DNA of 64,000 bases from Actinernus sp. WN-2022 (GCA_030867875.1 JAOWCC010001751.1:26590369-26654368); one strand, 5' to 3'. Positions 33,849 to 44,782 are shown, counted from the stretch's first letter. Translations and numbers: made by a program. Notes: generated from the sequence alone by a model not told the origin.

Positions 33849-34687
33849 ATCAATTGATCATGTGACGATTTTCCCATAGCAACGCCTGTGTGGAGGGCAA
33901 GCCATATATTCTAGATAACATTCCTTGACGCTAGAGACAGAGACGTATGTCTGAGAGACGCTAGCGTGAAACCTCAATACTAGAAGTTCTGCCGGTTCCT
34001 TTGTTTTTCGTTTTCAGCCCAAATTTATCAGAACTATTTGGCTTTAAATCTTAAAGTTCAGTGTTAGAGGATTTTAAGAGCCGTAAGACAATCAGAAATA
34101 GCTTTCTGAAACCAAAACCGCACTGGACTCGGCGAGTCACTCGCAACACAATGGCGGCCTCAACAGACAACAGGTAAGAAGCTGACTTCGGGAATGCGCG
34201 TTTCTTCCACACTTTAAATCGTCTTTATGTTATAGAAAAATTATGTGATGACAGGAAAAATTATGTGATGACAGGAGATGTATCTTAATTACTCTACCAT
34301 AGCCGAGGAGACGCTAGGAGACGCTGGTGTTGTATGAACTGGAACGCGCTACCACTGTTGTGTGCCACAATGCAGTGGTGATTCACGCTACAACGATGGA
34401 CTTTGCTTTCATCGCAAAAAAATCCCCAGTAAAGGCATGGGATTAAGGTCTCGGTGGATCACCAACATTCGAAGTAATGATGGGCTTTAATTCAAGTTTA
34501 CAGACTCTAGTATTGGTGGTGATCTGAAAGAAAGAGAGGACCAGTGTCACATACGAAAACCAGCTACTAACAACCTATATGAAGTTGTTTATATTCGTAC
34601 TTCAGTTATCCCTGTAACCTGAGAATGCATTCCAGTTCATACAACACCAGCATCTCCTAGCGTCTCCTCGGCTATGGTAGAGTAATG
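33849..34687 (+). mobile_element. P-like element with ~490-bp inverted repeats and a THAP core, left part
   Basis: The left arm (33849-34341, starting CAATTGATCATGTGACG) is mirrored by a right arm that begins at 34629 and, after a Harbinger insertion (34688-36979), continues at 36980-37410 (ending CGTCACGTGATCAATTG). The unique centre (34342-34628) holds a THAP-type zinc-finger coding remnant. THAP domains are the DNA-binding domain of P-element transposases, hence the name; no transposase core is present. Right-arm sequence recurs at 39105-39589. Confidence 0.7.
34347..34560 (+). pseudogene. THAP zinc-finger remnant
   Basis: The plus frame reads HCCVPQCSGDSRYNDGLCFH, then KKIPSKG and RSRWITNIRSNDG, matching the first half of a C2CH THAP domain (C-x-x-x-C start, invariant Pro and Trp). 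A TAA at 34488-34490 interrupts. The same frame continues with FKFTDSS, but the second Cys/His pair is gone. It is therefore broken. It could derive from a P-type transposase or a host THAP gene. Confidence 0.75.
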
Positions 34688-34833
34688 TACCGATCAATTC
34701 GAAACATCACCATCCCCCCCCCCCCCCCCGGTCAACCCCCGGGCATTTGACTCATTTTCGTGCCCGGGGAGTAGGGAATTTGACATCGGTAGCTGTCCTT
34801 GGGGTGGGGAATTTGACACCGAATGGGAGGGGT

Positions 34834-34865
<32 letters not shown>

Positions 34866-36979
34866 TTTGAACAAGTTGTCTCGATTTCGAATTCATGTTC
34901 CGTTCTCGTCCTCGAACGAATCATGGAGGACACTTTTGGGACACATTTAAAGGACAAAACTCCGCTTTTGTGAGTGAGTGGCTGAAGAAGAAGGGACTCG
35001 AAAAGCTGTGTGCTGTGTTTGAAGGTATTAAAATGTAAATGTAAATTGCTTTTGAATATTTATAAAAGGCTCGACATGTTAAACAAATACCTGGGATAAA
35101 AAAGGCAAGGTCAAGTGCCGGCTGACTGATATTGAATGCTTTTAAGTTATTATGGAGCTGATGTTTTATAGAGGTTGCCCCTCCTGTGACAACCACAGCT
35201 CGAACGTTGCTTCATTTAATACTGTGTTGTAGTCCATTTGAATTTTAATATATTTTATTCTCAGTCACGAGTCTCACAAGAACTATAAGTTTTCTACCCC
35301 TTTATATATACGTACTACTTCGAATTTCGTCGCTTGTTAAAAAAGTACATGCATGCAACGATGGGAAAACTTCAAGAACATATAAAGCATTGAAATCAAC
35401 TCCATCCGAAATTGTTCACGAAGACATTTTAGTCGGCTCATTCACTCTCCCGTCAGTACTGCTATTTTCGAATGACCTTCGGAACTGTGAAAAATTAATA
35501 ACGTACTGACAACGTGTCGTCGTATTAACCGAAACAACGTAGTGTAGACAATGGAACGCCTCCTTTGGACATTAAGTTTATTAAATGCAATATTGAAGAG
35601 CAGTTTGCTCCAGGAACGTGTTTTTATATTTTTATATTTTAGATTAACAGGGCACAGCCTGGTTATTTTAGTAAGATACCTGGTTGTCATTAAGTAGCGC
35701 TGTTGTGCCTGATGGAGTGTTTTTTAACGATGCTGCATGGCTATGAGGACCCAGGGATACAAACGATGGGTAACTAACGAGGTGAACCAACCCAGAACGA
35801 GATAAAAACTTACATCACGTGTTGTGAAACTAAAAATAGATTTTAAATAATTATCATGGGACATGGGGATTCGTTCTCTTACCTCCTTTATTTGTTACTC
35901 CGCGGAGAACTTCACGCGAACTCCCCCAGATTCTACTGCATTATAGCTAAGTAGTCAGTAAGTTCGTACATGCGTGTACCGCAAGTGGGCAAGCCATGCT
36001 AGGAAACGGGTTAAAAAAACATGTTGTACCGTACTTATAAACTAACGCCCAAAGCACTTTGAAAAAGATTTCGAGATACTACTAAAGTACAAATTGTATA
36101 AAGTTCTGCAACGTTCGATTTACGCATCAGTCGATTGAACCCCGGGATTGAACCCCAACCACCGACCCCCGCGACTTCAGTAGTGGTGTTAACCGGGTCT
36201 AAGGCCGTGGCAAACCTCTTTAGCACCTCGCTTTCTTTGGATTGGCCAGGGAATTAACGCCTGGAGACAATCTACCGCTGATTTAAAATTGTATAGCTAC
36301 AGAGGGAGAAGTAAATGTACGTGCTCTAACAGGGCACAGTTTTGAGCATAGAACTGATTCGTTTAAATAGCGTGGAGTTTTACATTTTCAGAGCTCTGAA
36401 TTAGTATATAGGTATATCTCGGCGAATGTAGCGATCATGCATTTAAATGTAAACCACTCTCCAGTGATCGTAGCGATCAACTTATCCCTGTATGGTTGCA
36501 AACTGCTCAAAACATGTCTCAGATATTCATTGATAACGGTATGCAATTTTAATGTTTTTTTTTTTTACAGGAACCTAGTGTTTTTTGGCCGGGGATATGA
36601 TTGCTATGTTGTTGCTATTTAACAAAAAGGTTTTGTAATCAAACGTTTGTTGAGTACGTATTGCTTGGCTAGGTTTCATATAAGTAAAATAAAACCTATA
36701 TTGAACCAGCAGTTTGTCTCTATCTTTTTTAGAACTTTGTTTCAACAAGGAACAAGTCGCATCGCAAAATAAAGGCTGTGCTACAACTGTCTATTAAAAA
36801 AAAAATGCGGTGTAAACCACTATGTCCCGGGGGTAGGGGCATTTGATCGCCTAATACGACGATGGGGTGGGGAATTTGAACAACATTTTTGGCCCGGGGG
36901 ACGGGAATTTGAACAAACCAAACTCCAAAAATTCAAATGCCCGGGGGTTGGATGGTGATGTTTCGAATTGATCGGTACA
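34688..36979. mobile_element. PIF/Harbinger-type element, TAA duplication
   Basis: Perfect 30-bp ends TGTACCGATCAATTCGAAAC + ATCACCATCC are inverted at 36950-36979, followed inward by CCCCGGGCATTTGA-type words on both sides. TAA flanks it on both sides (34685-34687, 36980-36982). The matching unoccupied site is preserved at about 39504-39509 in the other arm of the inverted duplication. The interior (~2 kb) has no recognisable transposase; minus frame 34921-35196 is unassigned. Long G- and C-runs lie near the left end. Confidence 0.85.
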
Positions 36980-37410
36980 TAATAGATGCATTTCCTGTCA
37001 TCACATAATTTTTCTAGAACATAAACTAACTAAAGACAATTTAAAGCGTGGAAGAAAAGTACATTCCCAAAGTCAGCTTCTTTATACCGGTTGTCTGTTG
37101 AGGCCACCATCATATTGCGAATTAAACTCGCAGAGTCCAGTTCGGTTTTGGCTTCAGAAAGCTATTTCTGATCATCTTACGGCTCTTAACATCCTCTAAC
37201 ACTGAACTTTAAGATTTAAAGCTAAATAGTTCTGATAAATTTGGGCTGAAAACGAATAACAAAGGAACCGGAAGACTTTTAAGAATTAAGGTTTCACGCT
37301 TGTGTCTCTCACGCTCTCTCTGTTGTCAAGGAATGTTTGGATGGCTTGCCCTCCACACAAGCATATTGCTATGGGGAAATCGTCACGTGATCAATTGAAG
37401 ATTGCCATTG
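36980..37410 (-). mobile_element. P-like element, right arm
   Basis: Continuation of the right inverted repeat of the element at 33849-34687 beyond the Harbinger insertion. It ends at CAATTG, where LINE sequence resumes. Confidence 0.75.
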
Positions 37411-38400
37411 TCTATAGCATCTCTTATTATTTCAATGAAGTCTGTAATAGCTAATTGTGTGCCTCTCTTTTTACGAAAACCAAACTGATACTGATAAATA
37501 AATTGTTATCTTCTAAATACTTCTCAAACAATTTTTCACAGATTATCTTCTCAACTATCTTTGCAAAAGTAGGTTAGTAGTGAAATTGGTCGATAATTTG
37601 TCACATCTGAATTATCACCATGCAGCCTTAATTACAGGGATTACTTTAATTTATAAATAATTGCAATTTTCATAAAATTAGGGAATAGATGGTACCACAA
37701 TCAAGAGATGCATTCATAATAAATCAAAGGGGTCTGAAAATGATTTCAGCAGATTGTTTTATACATGTATATTTAATAGGTATATTATCACTTCCTGTTG
37801 ATTTTAAAGAATCTAATTCAAACAGACAATCAAGTACATTAAATGGTGAAATATAATTTAATGACAGTTTGACTTGAAGGGATTCTTTCATCCAGTATTT
37901 GAAATTTTTGGAGCATGCCAGGAGCTTTTTGGATAAAGATGGACCAACATTGGTGAAGTAGGTATTAAATATGTTTGCAATGTTGAGTTTATTATTAAAC
38001 TTTGTACCATTATGGTCTATCAAAGAAATTGTGCTTGATTTCCTTTTCTTTTTTAATAGCTGATTTACTATATTCCATGTACACTGTAGCTCTCAGGTTA
38101 GCACTAGATTTCTCAAGTAATTTTTTATAGTAATTGTGTTTTACAGACCGTATTAAGTGGTTTAATTTATTACGGTAAACTTTCCATTTTTAAATATTAC
38201 AACTAGGTATAGGATTTTTAGTCTTCAACCAAAAATAATAATCTATTATTCCGTCTGATTGATTTTAAGATTCCTTGAGTTATCCATCCATTTTTTCTAG
38301 TTTTAGGATTTATTTTAACAGTTTTTAATGGAAAATGTTTATCAGAGAGTTACTAAATAATTCTTAGGAAAGTTGGATATTGTAGTTTGCTTAATTCGTT
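37411..38400 (-). pseudogene. LINE, linker and N-terminal RT part
   Basis: Minus strand: KTRKNGWITQGILKSI (near 38290), a basic YYKKLLEKS region, NIANIFNTYFTNVGPSLSKKL (about 37990-37925), YWMKESLQVKLSLNYISPFN, and STGSDNIPIKY. Then RT strand sequence QFGFRKKRGTQLAI...IEIIRDAIDNGN ends at 37411, where the P-like element begins. The missing next strand is at 33690. Confidence 0.8.
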
Positions 38401-38583
38401 GCAGAAATGCACCTTCTTGTATTAAACTTATGTGGACTAAATTGTGTGAAATAAATTTATGTTGATTAAATCGATATTGTTGTTTTGCTGTGCATGCGAG
38501 TGTGAACTCTCTTATAAAAGTTGAATTGATTCCTTCGTCCGGCAATGATTTTTAGCTTCGTATCACATCCAGGAGCATAATTA

Positions 38584-39104
38584 TGGCATGCTCCAAAAAT
38601 TTCAAATACTGGATGAAAGAATCCCTTCAAGTCAAACTGTCATTAAATTATATTTCACCATTTAATGTACTTGATTGTCTGTTTGAATTAGATTCTTTAA
38701 AATCAACAGGAAGTGATAATATACCTATTAAATATACATGTATAAAACAATCTGCTGAAATCATTTTCAGACCCCTTTGATTTATTATGAATGCATCTCT
38801 TGATTGTGGTACCATCTATTCCCTAATTTTATGAAAATTGCTATTATTTATAAATTAAAGTAATCCCTGTAATTAAGGCTGCATGGTGATAATTCAGATG
38901 TGACAAATTATCGAACAATTTCACTACTAACCTACTTTTGCAAAGATAGTTGAGAAGATAATCTGTGAAAAATTGTTTGAGAAGTATTTAGAAGATAACA
39001 ATTTATTTATCAGTATCAGTTTGGTTTTCGTAAAAAGAGAGGCACACAATTAGCTATTGCAGACTTCATTGAAATAATAAGAGATGCTATAGACAATGGC
39101 AATC
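38584..39104 (+). pseudogene. LINE RT part, inverted duplicate
   Basis: Plus-strand copy of the LINE sequence at 37411-37920, with an identical first 60 or so codons. It keeps the same LINE/P-like junction as the left arm. Confidence 0.85.
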
Positions 39105-39589
39105 TTCAATTGATCACGTGACGATTTTCCCATAGCAATATGCTTGTGTGGAGGGCAAGCCATCCAAACATTCCTTGACAACAGAGAGAGCGTGAGAGAC
39201 AGTCTTCCGGTTCCTTTGTTATTCGTTTTCAGCCCAAATTTATCAGAACTATTTAGCTTTAAATCTTAAAGTTCAGTGTTAGAGGATGTTAAGAACCGTA
39301 AGATGATCAGAAATAGCTTTCTGAAGCCAAAACCGAACTGGACTCTGCGAGTTTAATTCGCAACATGATGGTGGCCTCAACAGACAACCGGTATAAAGAA
39401 GCTGACTTTGGGAATGTACTTTTCTTCCACGCTTTAAATTGTCTTTAGTTAGTTTATGTTCTAGAAAAATTATGTGATGACAGGAAATGCATCTATTACT
39501 CTACCATAGCCGAGGAGACGCTAGGAGATGCTGGTGTTGTATGAACTGGAATGCATTCTCAGGCTACAGGGATAACTGAAGTACGAATA
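39105..39589 (+). mobile_element. P-like element arm, inverted duplicate (unoccupied Harbinger site)
   Basis: The same sequence as the right arm of the P-like element. ATCTATTACTCTACC at about 39500-39514 is the uninterrupted form of the site hit by the Harbinger element in the left arm. Confidence 0.85.
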
Positions 39590-40010
39590 ATTTTTTTTAT
39601 GTTCCCCTCTCATTTCCAGCTCTAGCTCAGTGTAAAAACCTCACAGACTGCATCACAAAACTCCCTTTGTTAACTATGAATAATTTGGGACTTGGGAAAT
39701 ATTTCCCAAGCACCCAAAGCGGCACTTATAAGTTTTACAAGGATTGGGAAAAATTCACTCTGCACAGCATAGGAATCGAACCCGGGAAGATATGATTTAT
39801 AGAACGACTGACACAACCCTACCCTAACTGCTAGTCAGACCACAAGTGAATTCGCTTGGTGGCAATCATTTTTTTTTCACATATTTATATCCACTAATGA
39901 TGAGTAGCTGCATAAATTATAGCATAGTATTCAATACACTATAATTGTACTATGACTACTCACCAAGCACGCGAGGGCATGGTCGCTAGGAATGGTTTTT
40001 ACACTGAGGT
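39590..40010 (-). other. Possible SINE remnant, otherwise no gene
   Basis: On the minus strand a B-box-like CGGGTTCGATTCC (about 39775-39787) lies ~60 bp downstream of GGTCTGACTAGCAGTTAGGG, a poor A box. It may be an old tRNA-derived SINE; the evidence is weak. Confidence 0.3.
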
Positions 40011-40226
40011 AAACCCTCATTTCCTCATGGCACACGTGTGAAAGCTTTGTTCGAGACAAGACTCCGCGTTTGGCCAACTCGAAAGCTTTAGCTGCTTTGG
40101 CCACGGCACACTGATATCTAATCTCAATTTTGAATCTACTCTGTAAATATGAAGCCCTTATTTTAACTTATTTGTATATATTTATGTAACTAGTATAAAA
40201 CAGTGGAAATAAATTGATACGATAGA

Positions 40227-40390
40227 AAACTAGTTCCTGTAAAAATTAGTGTTGGTCTGCGTGGACGGGGAAGATAAACACTGGTATATATAATCAACTA
40301 AAGTCGATTGAGGTATGCTAACCGCTGTGGAAAGCGAGTAGCAGCTGACATTTCGAGCACTAGCCCTTTATCAGAACTTGAACTTTGATT
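40227..40390 (-). repeat. Repeat with decayed hammerhead-like fold
   Basis: Relative of 24085-24220. On the minus strand (40378 to 40343): AGUU / CUGAUAA / A / GGGC-loop-GCUC / GAAA / UGUC / AGCU. Stem I, stem II and a two-pair stem III can form, but the core reads CUGAUAA where CUGANGA is required (G8 replaced by A). Likely a Penelope-like terminal piece. Confidence 0.5.
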
Positions 40391-40883
40391 TGACGGTCGG
40401 CTATAAAATTGAATTTTATAGACTAGACTTGAAACTTCCAGGGTCGCACTTCAACGATTTAAGCGGTAAAAGTTGGGTTTCAGTTTCCCCAGCATTTTAA
40501 AAGACATACACTTTTATCCCACCCACCCGAGTAGCACGGCATAATACTATACTTCTATTGTTTTTGTATGTACTGCACTTTCTAAAGGTTAGGGTGTTTT
40601 CTATATTTGTTGGGTAGGCCAACACTGTCGCTCGTTTCGAGAAGTTCCACCCAACCCACTTTTCTTGCCTTTTCCCATAATACTGGTAGAATGCTAAACT
40701 TGAATTTGAAAGCAAAGCTGAGTTTAGATAAGTATAGATAAGTATAGATAAACAAAGATGTACATGTAAGAAAGATTTGAATATTAAACTCAAGCTTATT
40801 TTGTTTTCCATGCAAATTTCCAGTTCAGAGTTGTTTATTCTTGGGTTGCAATCATTCCTAAGGGAATACAATTACAAAAGCGT

Positions 40884-40966
40884 AGTGGCCATCTTGGTTG
40901 GTAGGAACAAAAGAAGCAAATGTGGTTTCTTTTGTTCCTACCAACCATGGCCGCCAGTGCAACCCA
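40884..40966. repeat. Short hairpin element
   Basis: Inverted words TGGCCATCTTGGTTGGTAGG and AACAAAAGAA are mirrored as TTCTTTTGTT and CCTACCAACCATGGCCGCCA. A similar but different hairpin is at 45319-45399. Confidence 0.65.
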
Positions 40967-41760
40967 CCAATAGCAGCAGGTTACATTTTCCAAACACTTC
41001 GTACAATTTTTTCAGGCACACTCAATAAATTCTTCAATAAATTTAACACTTTATAGGAGAGCAAATAAGCTGTGTTAGCGAGAGAGCAAGTTCAAAGTTT
41101 GTGAGAGCCATCAACTGGTCCAGTTAACTTTCCTGTTCAAGTTTACACAGTGTTTTTGAAGTACAACACTCACCCTCGTGCGGACGGCTTCAATTCATAA
41201 GTCCCCTCAAGTTCATAAACACAAAGTTTAACGGTTAAAAGGAAGAACAACAATAAAGAAACTTACGTTAACACATCATCATTCGTCATCTGGGATGCTG
41301 CTAACGTTCCGGATGCTAACTCAATCTGCGCGTGCGCGGCGCGAGCCCGAAACTGACACGTGATAGCTTCGATCGGGAAAAAAATCCGAGCAGAAACCGA
41401 ATGGAAGCTCTGTGTTGTTGTGAGAACAATTAATGGCGTTATAAGTGCAGATCACGCGGAATTACTTGAAATTGAGAGAGAGAAAGAGGGCTCCTTACGC
41501 GAAGATGAGAAGGATTTATGGTATTCAAAGCACGAGCATCCAATGCTAATATTAGTCTGAATACGGAGCTTCAAATTCCGGCGGAATTACAGAAATAATC
41601 GAACTCGATTTTCGATGGACGATAGCACATTTCCTTGATTTTTCCAAGGTAATCGAATGGAGCTTCCCAATTCTACACGTTCTGTTGTTTCAACTTCTGT
41701 GGTTTACTTTTAATGGACTTTCTTTGGGAGTAGAGGTTTTTGGCATAAAAGTAGGACTTA

Positions 41761-42290
41761 TGCGGGTATCAGCGGCCATCCCGAGGGGGCGGCCCCCGGG
41801 CAACCCACGAACAACCCAGGGGCTTAGCAGGGGATTTGTAGCAAAAACATGCCCCACACGCGGGGCATTAGAGCGCTTTTGCGTTTTAGTCAAAATACCC
41901 CGGAAACATACCCACGGGGTTTGCACGTAGTCTGCTGTCTCGACGTTAAGCGGTTTTCGCCACAGGACTCGCTCCTTCGATTTCTTTGTCCTTGAGGTAG
42001 GTATCATTATCATTCAAATTAAGAGATTAAATTAAGCCATCCACTGTCGGAAGACAGAACAAAGAAATAAAGGATAATATTTGTATAAAACTATTAAGAT
42101 TTTTCACACTTCTAAAACGTTTAGCTTCTAATACTTATAATATGTTGCCCAGGTTGCCCCAGGGGTGGGGTTTTTTGTCAGAATTTTCTGCCCCACCCGA
42201 GGGGTTTTAGCATGTATTTGTCATGGCTGCTGTGACAAATGCCCCTGGTTTCCCGGGGCCGCCCCCTCGGGATGGCCGCTGATACCCGCA
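41761..42290. mobile_element. PIF/Harbinger-type MITE, TTA duplication
   Basis: Inverted ends TGCGGGTATCAGCGGCCATC, continuing CCGAGGGGGCGGCCC. TTA lies on both sides (41758-41760, 42291-42293). GC-rich ends, AT-rich centre, no coding capacity. Confidence 0.8.
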
Positions 42291-42725
42291 TTACCGTGAC
42301 TTACATGGCCGTCCGCCATTTAACTGTACGACAGGAAGGATCGAAAAATGAGCGAAAAATGCAGGAAAGCGTTGCTACGTGAATGAAATATCGATATGAT
42401 AACTTGAAGTCTTGCCGTGTGGTTCGTTCAGTCAGTGCCAACTCGAAAGTTAACTCGGTGGTTAACTCTGCACTGCTAGACTTGCTCCAAGTCGAACTCG
42501 CCTGAATCACTGGGTAAGCGATTACTGGGTCAAAATCGAGCGCGGGGGGCTAAGAAGAACTTTGAGAAAGTCTACCACTGCACATGCACCTTCATCTACA
42601 TTATTATGTTTAAAGTAACTAGTTATTCCCATTATTTAATGATACCTGACCGACTGTATTATAATTAAATGAATAGTGTAAAATAAAGAAAACTGAAACT
42701 GAGAGTATTCAACGACAACGTGTTA

Positions 42726-42741
42726 TGCACCAGTCAATGTA

Positions 42742-42783
<42 letters not shown>

Positions 42784-43351
42784 ACCCCCCCCCCCCACCA
42801 CCCAACCCACCATATTCATCCCCGCTAGGTGGGGAATTCGCTGGCTTTCACCAACCTCGTCGCCAGGGTCTTTCTGTACCGGGGACTTAACCGGGAGTTC
42901 ACCCAGAGCCTACCTGCTGGCCAGTATTACTGAAGGCTCTGCGCATAACGAGAATGTTTTCGCGCGTATTATAATTTTGCATACATTATCTTCGCTCCTC
43001 GAGTCCTCGTACTTCGATCAAGCTGGAAAAATGCTGTGCAAAGTGGCCTATAATGGACAGAAAAAGGCTGTCATAGCCACTGACATTGCAGGTCTAATAG
43101 AGAAAGGTAGGTTTGATCTTTCACTTGTGTTATTTATTTAAATAGCATATTGTGCTTATTTCTTGTTCATTCGCATTCAAATGTGTTGTGCATTTTCCCT
43201 AGACTCCCCCGGTGGGCAGGGATATGCAGGGGCATTGGATCGGCAACATGTCCCCAGGGGCAAGGGCATTTTCTCACTTTCACTGACCCCAAATTCCAAG
43301 TCCCCGGTCATGCCCGAGTTGGGAGGGGCGGGGTTTACATTGACTGGTGCA
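42726..43351. mobile_element. PIF/Harbinger-type element carrying an exon-like piece
   Basis: Inverted ends TGCACCAGTCAATGTAAACC, with TTA on both sides (42723-42725, 43352-43354). A very long C-run (about 42745-42796) follows the left end. The centre holds an ATG-to-splice-donor stretch at 43031-43106. Confidence 0.75.
43031..43106 (+). CDS. Exon-like coding fragment inside a transposon (unknown)
   Basis: ATG followed by 25 codons (MLCKVAYNGQKKAVIATDIA, then GLIEK) ends in a good splice donor G|GTAGGT at 43107. The sequence upstream (CTTCGCTCCTCGAGTCC) is GC-balanced, unlike the AT-rich surroundings. I do not recognise the protein. It could be the first exon of the element's own gene or a captured host exon. 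No downstream exon was identified. Confidence 0.35.
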
Positions 43352-43731
43352 TTATGCCTATTTACCGTCTAGTTTACCAGAATCGGAATCAGATTTCCTT
43401 ATTTTTACAAGTGAATGGATAATCCAACATGAAAATTATAATGTACCAATATTGCCAAAAGAGATAAGAAGTTATTAATTGGGAAACGATTACAAGAGTT
43501 GTGTGTACATGACTGTGCACTAGTATAGCAGCAGCAATACACGTAGTAGCAGCTAGAAAAGGGAGTAATTGCAGAATACTCCCTCCTTTGGTTCATTAAT
43601 AATTCATTTCTCAACTTTTTCATACAAACCTTCTAAAACCTAAACCAAACACGTTGCATGGCACTACCCAACACACGCTATGACGTAGCTAGCGTCTAAT
43701 ACGCATGCTCACATCTTATTACCGGTAGAGT

Positions 43732-43784
43732 GGCAACCAGGTACAGCTGTTTCGTCCTTGTTAGGACTCATCAGCATGGCATAG
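43732..43784 (-). ncRNA. Hammerhead ribozyme, left arm
   Basis: On the minus strand: CUGAUGA (43774-43768), stem II GUCC/GGAC with loop UAACAA, GAAA (43753-43750), a self-complementary CAGCUG as stem III, then GUA with predicted cleavage before C43741. Stem I CCAUG/CCUGG has one mismatch. The core is intact. Confidence 0.85.
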
Positions 43785-44054
43785 CCCCCAAAGACCGTCA
43801 GCCTCACTTTAGATCATAGGCCTCAGAATCTGGTTACTCTAACAGCGAGCTCGAAAGCTGCTTTAAACCCCAGCCACCACGCTAACACGTGTGGGAGCTA
43901 GAGATGTGAACAAGCGCTATAGCAATGTGGATCTAACTCCCACACGTGTTAGCGTGGTGGCTGGGGTTTAAAGCAGCTTTCGAGCTCGCCGTTAGAGTAA
44001 CCAGATTCTGAGGGCCTATGATCTAAAGTGAGGCTGACGGTCTTGGGGGCTATG

Positions 44055-44097
44055 CCATGCTGATGAGTCCTAACAAGGACGAAACAGCTGTACGTGG
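44055..44097 (+). ncRNA. Hammerhead ribozyme, right arm
   Basis: Stem I CCAUG (44055-44059) pairs with CGUGG (44093-44097), five pairs including one G-U. The core is CUGAUGA (44060-44066). Stem II is GUCC/GGAC with loop UAACAA. GAAA is at 44081-44084. Stem III is the loopless self-complementary CAGCUG (44085-44090), and cleavage is expected between A44092 and C44093. Every conserved core base is present. A stem III with no loop suggests the active form is a dimer, as proposed for short-stem-III hammerheads of retroelements. Confidence 0.92.
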
Positions 44098-44459
44098 TTG
44101 CCACTCTAACGGTAATAAGATGTGAGCATGCGTATTAGACGCTAGCTACGTCATAGCGTGTGTTGGGTAGTGACATGTAACGTGTTTGGTTTATAAAAAC
44201 CTAACCCTGAAATAATAATAAAAAACTAACCATTTCGACCCAAAATCATTCATAGAACGAGTCTAAATACACCTGAACTAAAGTGGATAATTTAGCGCAG
44301 TTTTCAAGCGATCTTTTGAGTGGAGGGGGTATTCTGCAACTAAGCCGAAAAATGTAGAGATTCCACATGTAGGTATTCTCAATCTCTGAATGAACAGGGT
44401 AGTATAAAAAAACCTCTGAATTTCTATTGGGACCTGAAACAACCATAGGGCTGATCAAA

Positions 44460-44665
44460 GCCAGGACCCGGCTAAACCACAGATTGAATTGGAATTGAGC
44501 GTGTTGGTTTTTGTGGAGGGAGGAAAACCGGAGAACCCGGAGAAAAGCCCTCATAGCAAGGGCAAGATACCAGCAAACTCAACTCACATGTGGTGCTGCG
44601 TCTGGGGATCAAACCCTGGGCCACAGAGGCGAAGCGATTAACCACTGTGCCATCCTTGCTCCTCA
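44460..44665 (-). mobile_element. tRNA-headed SINE with TTCTCCGG...CCGG body
   Basis: Minus strand: A box TGGCACAGTGGTTAA, B box GGGTTTGATCCCC, then a body with CTTTTCTCCGGGTTCTCCGG and TTTTCCTCC, a motif shared by several animal SINE families with conserved centres. Confidence 0.7.
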
Positions 44666-44782
44666 TTTCCGAAGTTACACTATACTAGAAGACCACACTG
44701 TATGTTACAGGCCAATTTCGTTGATAAAAGGTCATTAGGGCATCAAAGCAAATAAAACGTGCATGACTATAAAATTGCTTAA

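Larger units (their letters stand above)
34589..39589. repeat. Large inverted duplication, ~1.0-1.1 kb arms
   Basis: The right arm 38584-39589 (LINE RT then P-like arm) is the reverse complement of 37920-36980 plus 34687-34589. The left arm differs by carrying the 2.3-kb Harbinger element, and the right arm has a ~27-bp deletion near 39202. The ~660-bp spacer (37921-38583) is LINE sequence. The coding stretch at the inner end of the arms is identical in both. Confidence 0.9.
43640..44193. repeat. Inverted repeat of a hammerhead-bearing unit
   Basis: Arms of about 255-265 bp (43640-43895 and 43930-44193) are near-perfect reverse complements around a ~35-bp loop. Each arm carries one hammerhead ribozyme. 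The unit size fits metazoan retrozyme monomers, but here the units are head-to-head rather than tandem. Confidence 0.9.

Noticed and set aside
34694..34957. Poly-proline/poly-glycine frames
   Set aside because: Products of the C- and G-runs at the left end of the Harbinger-like element.
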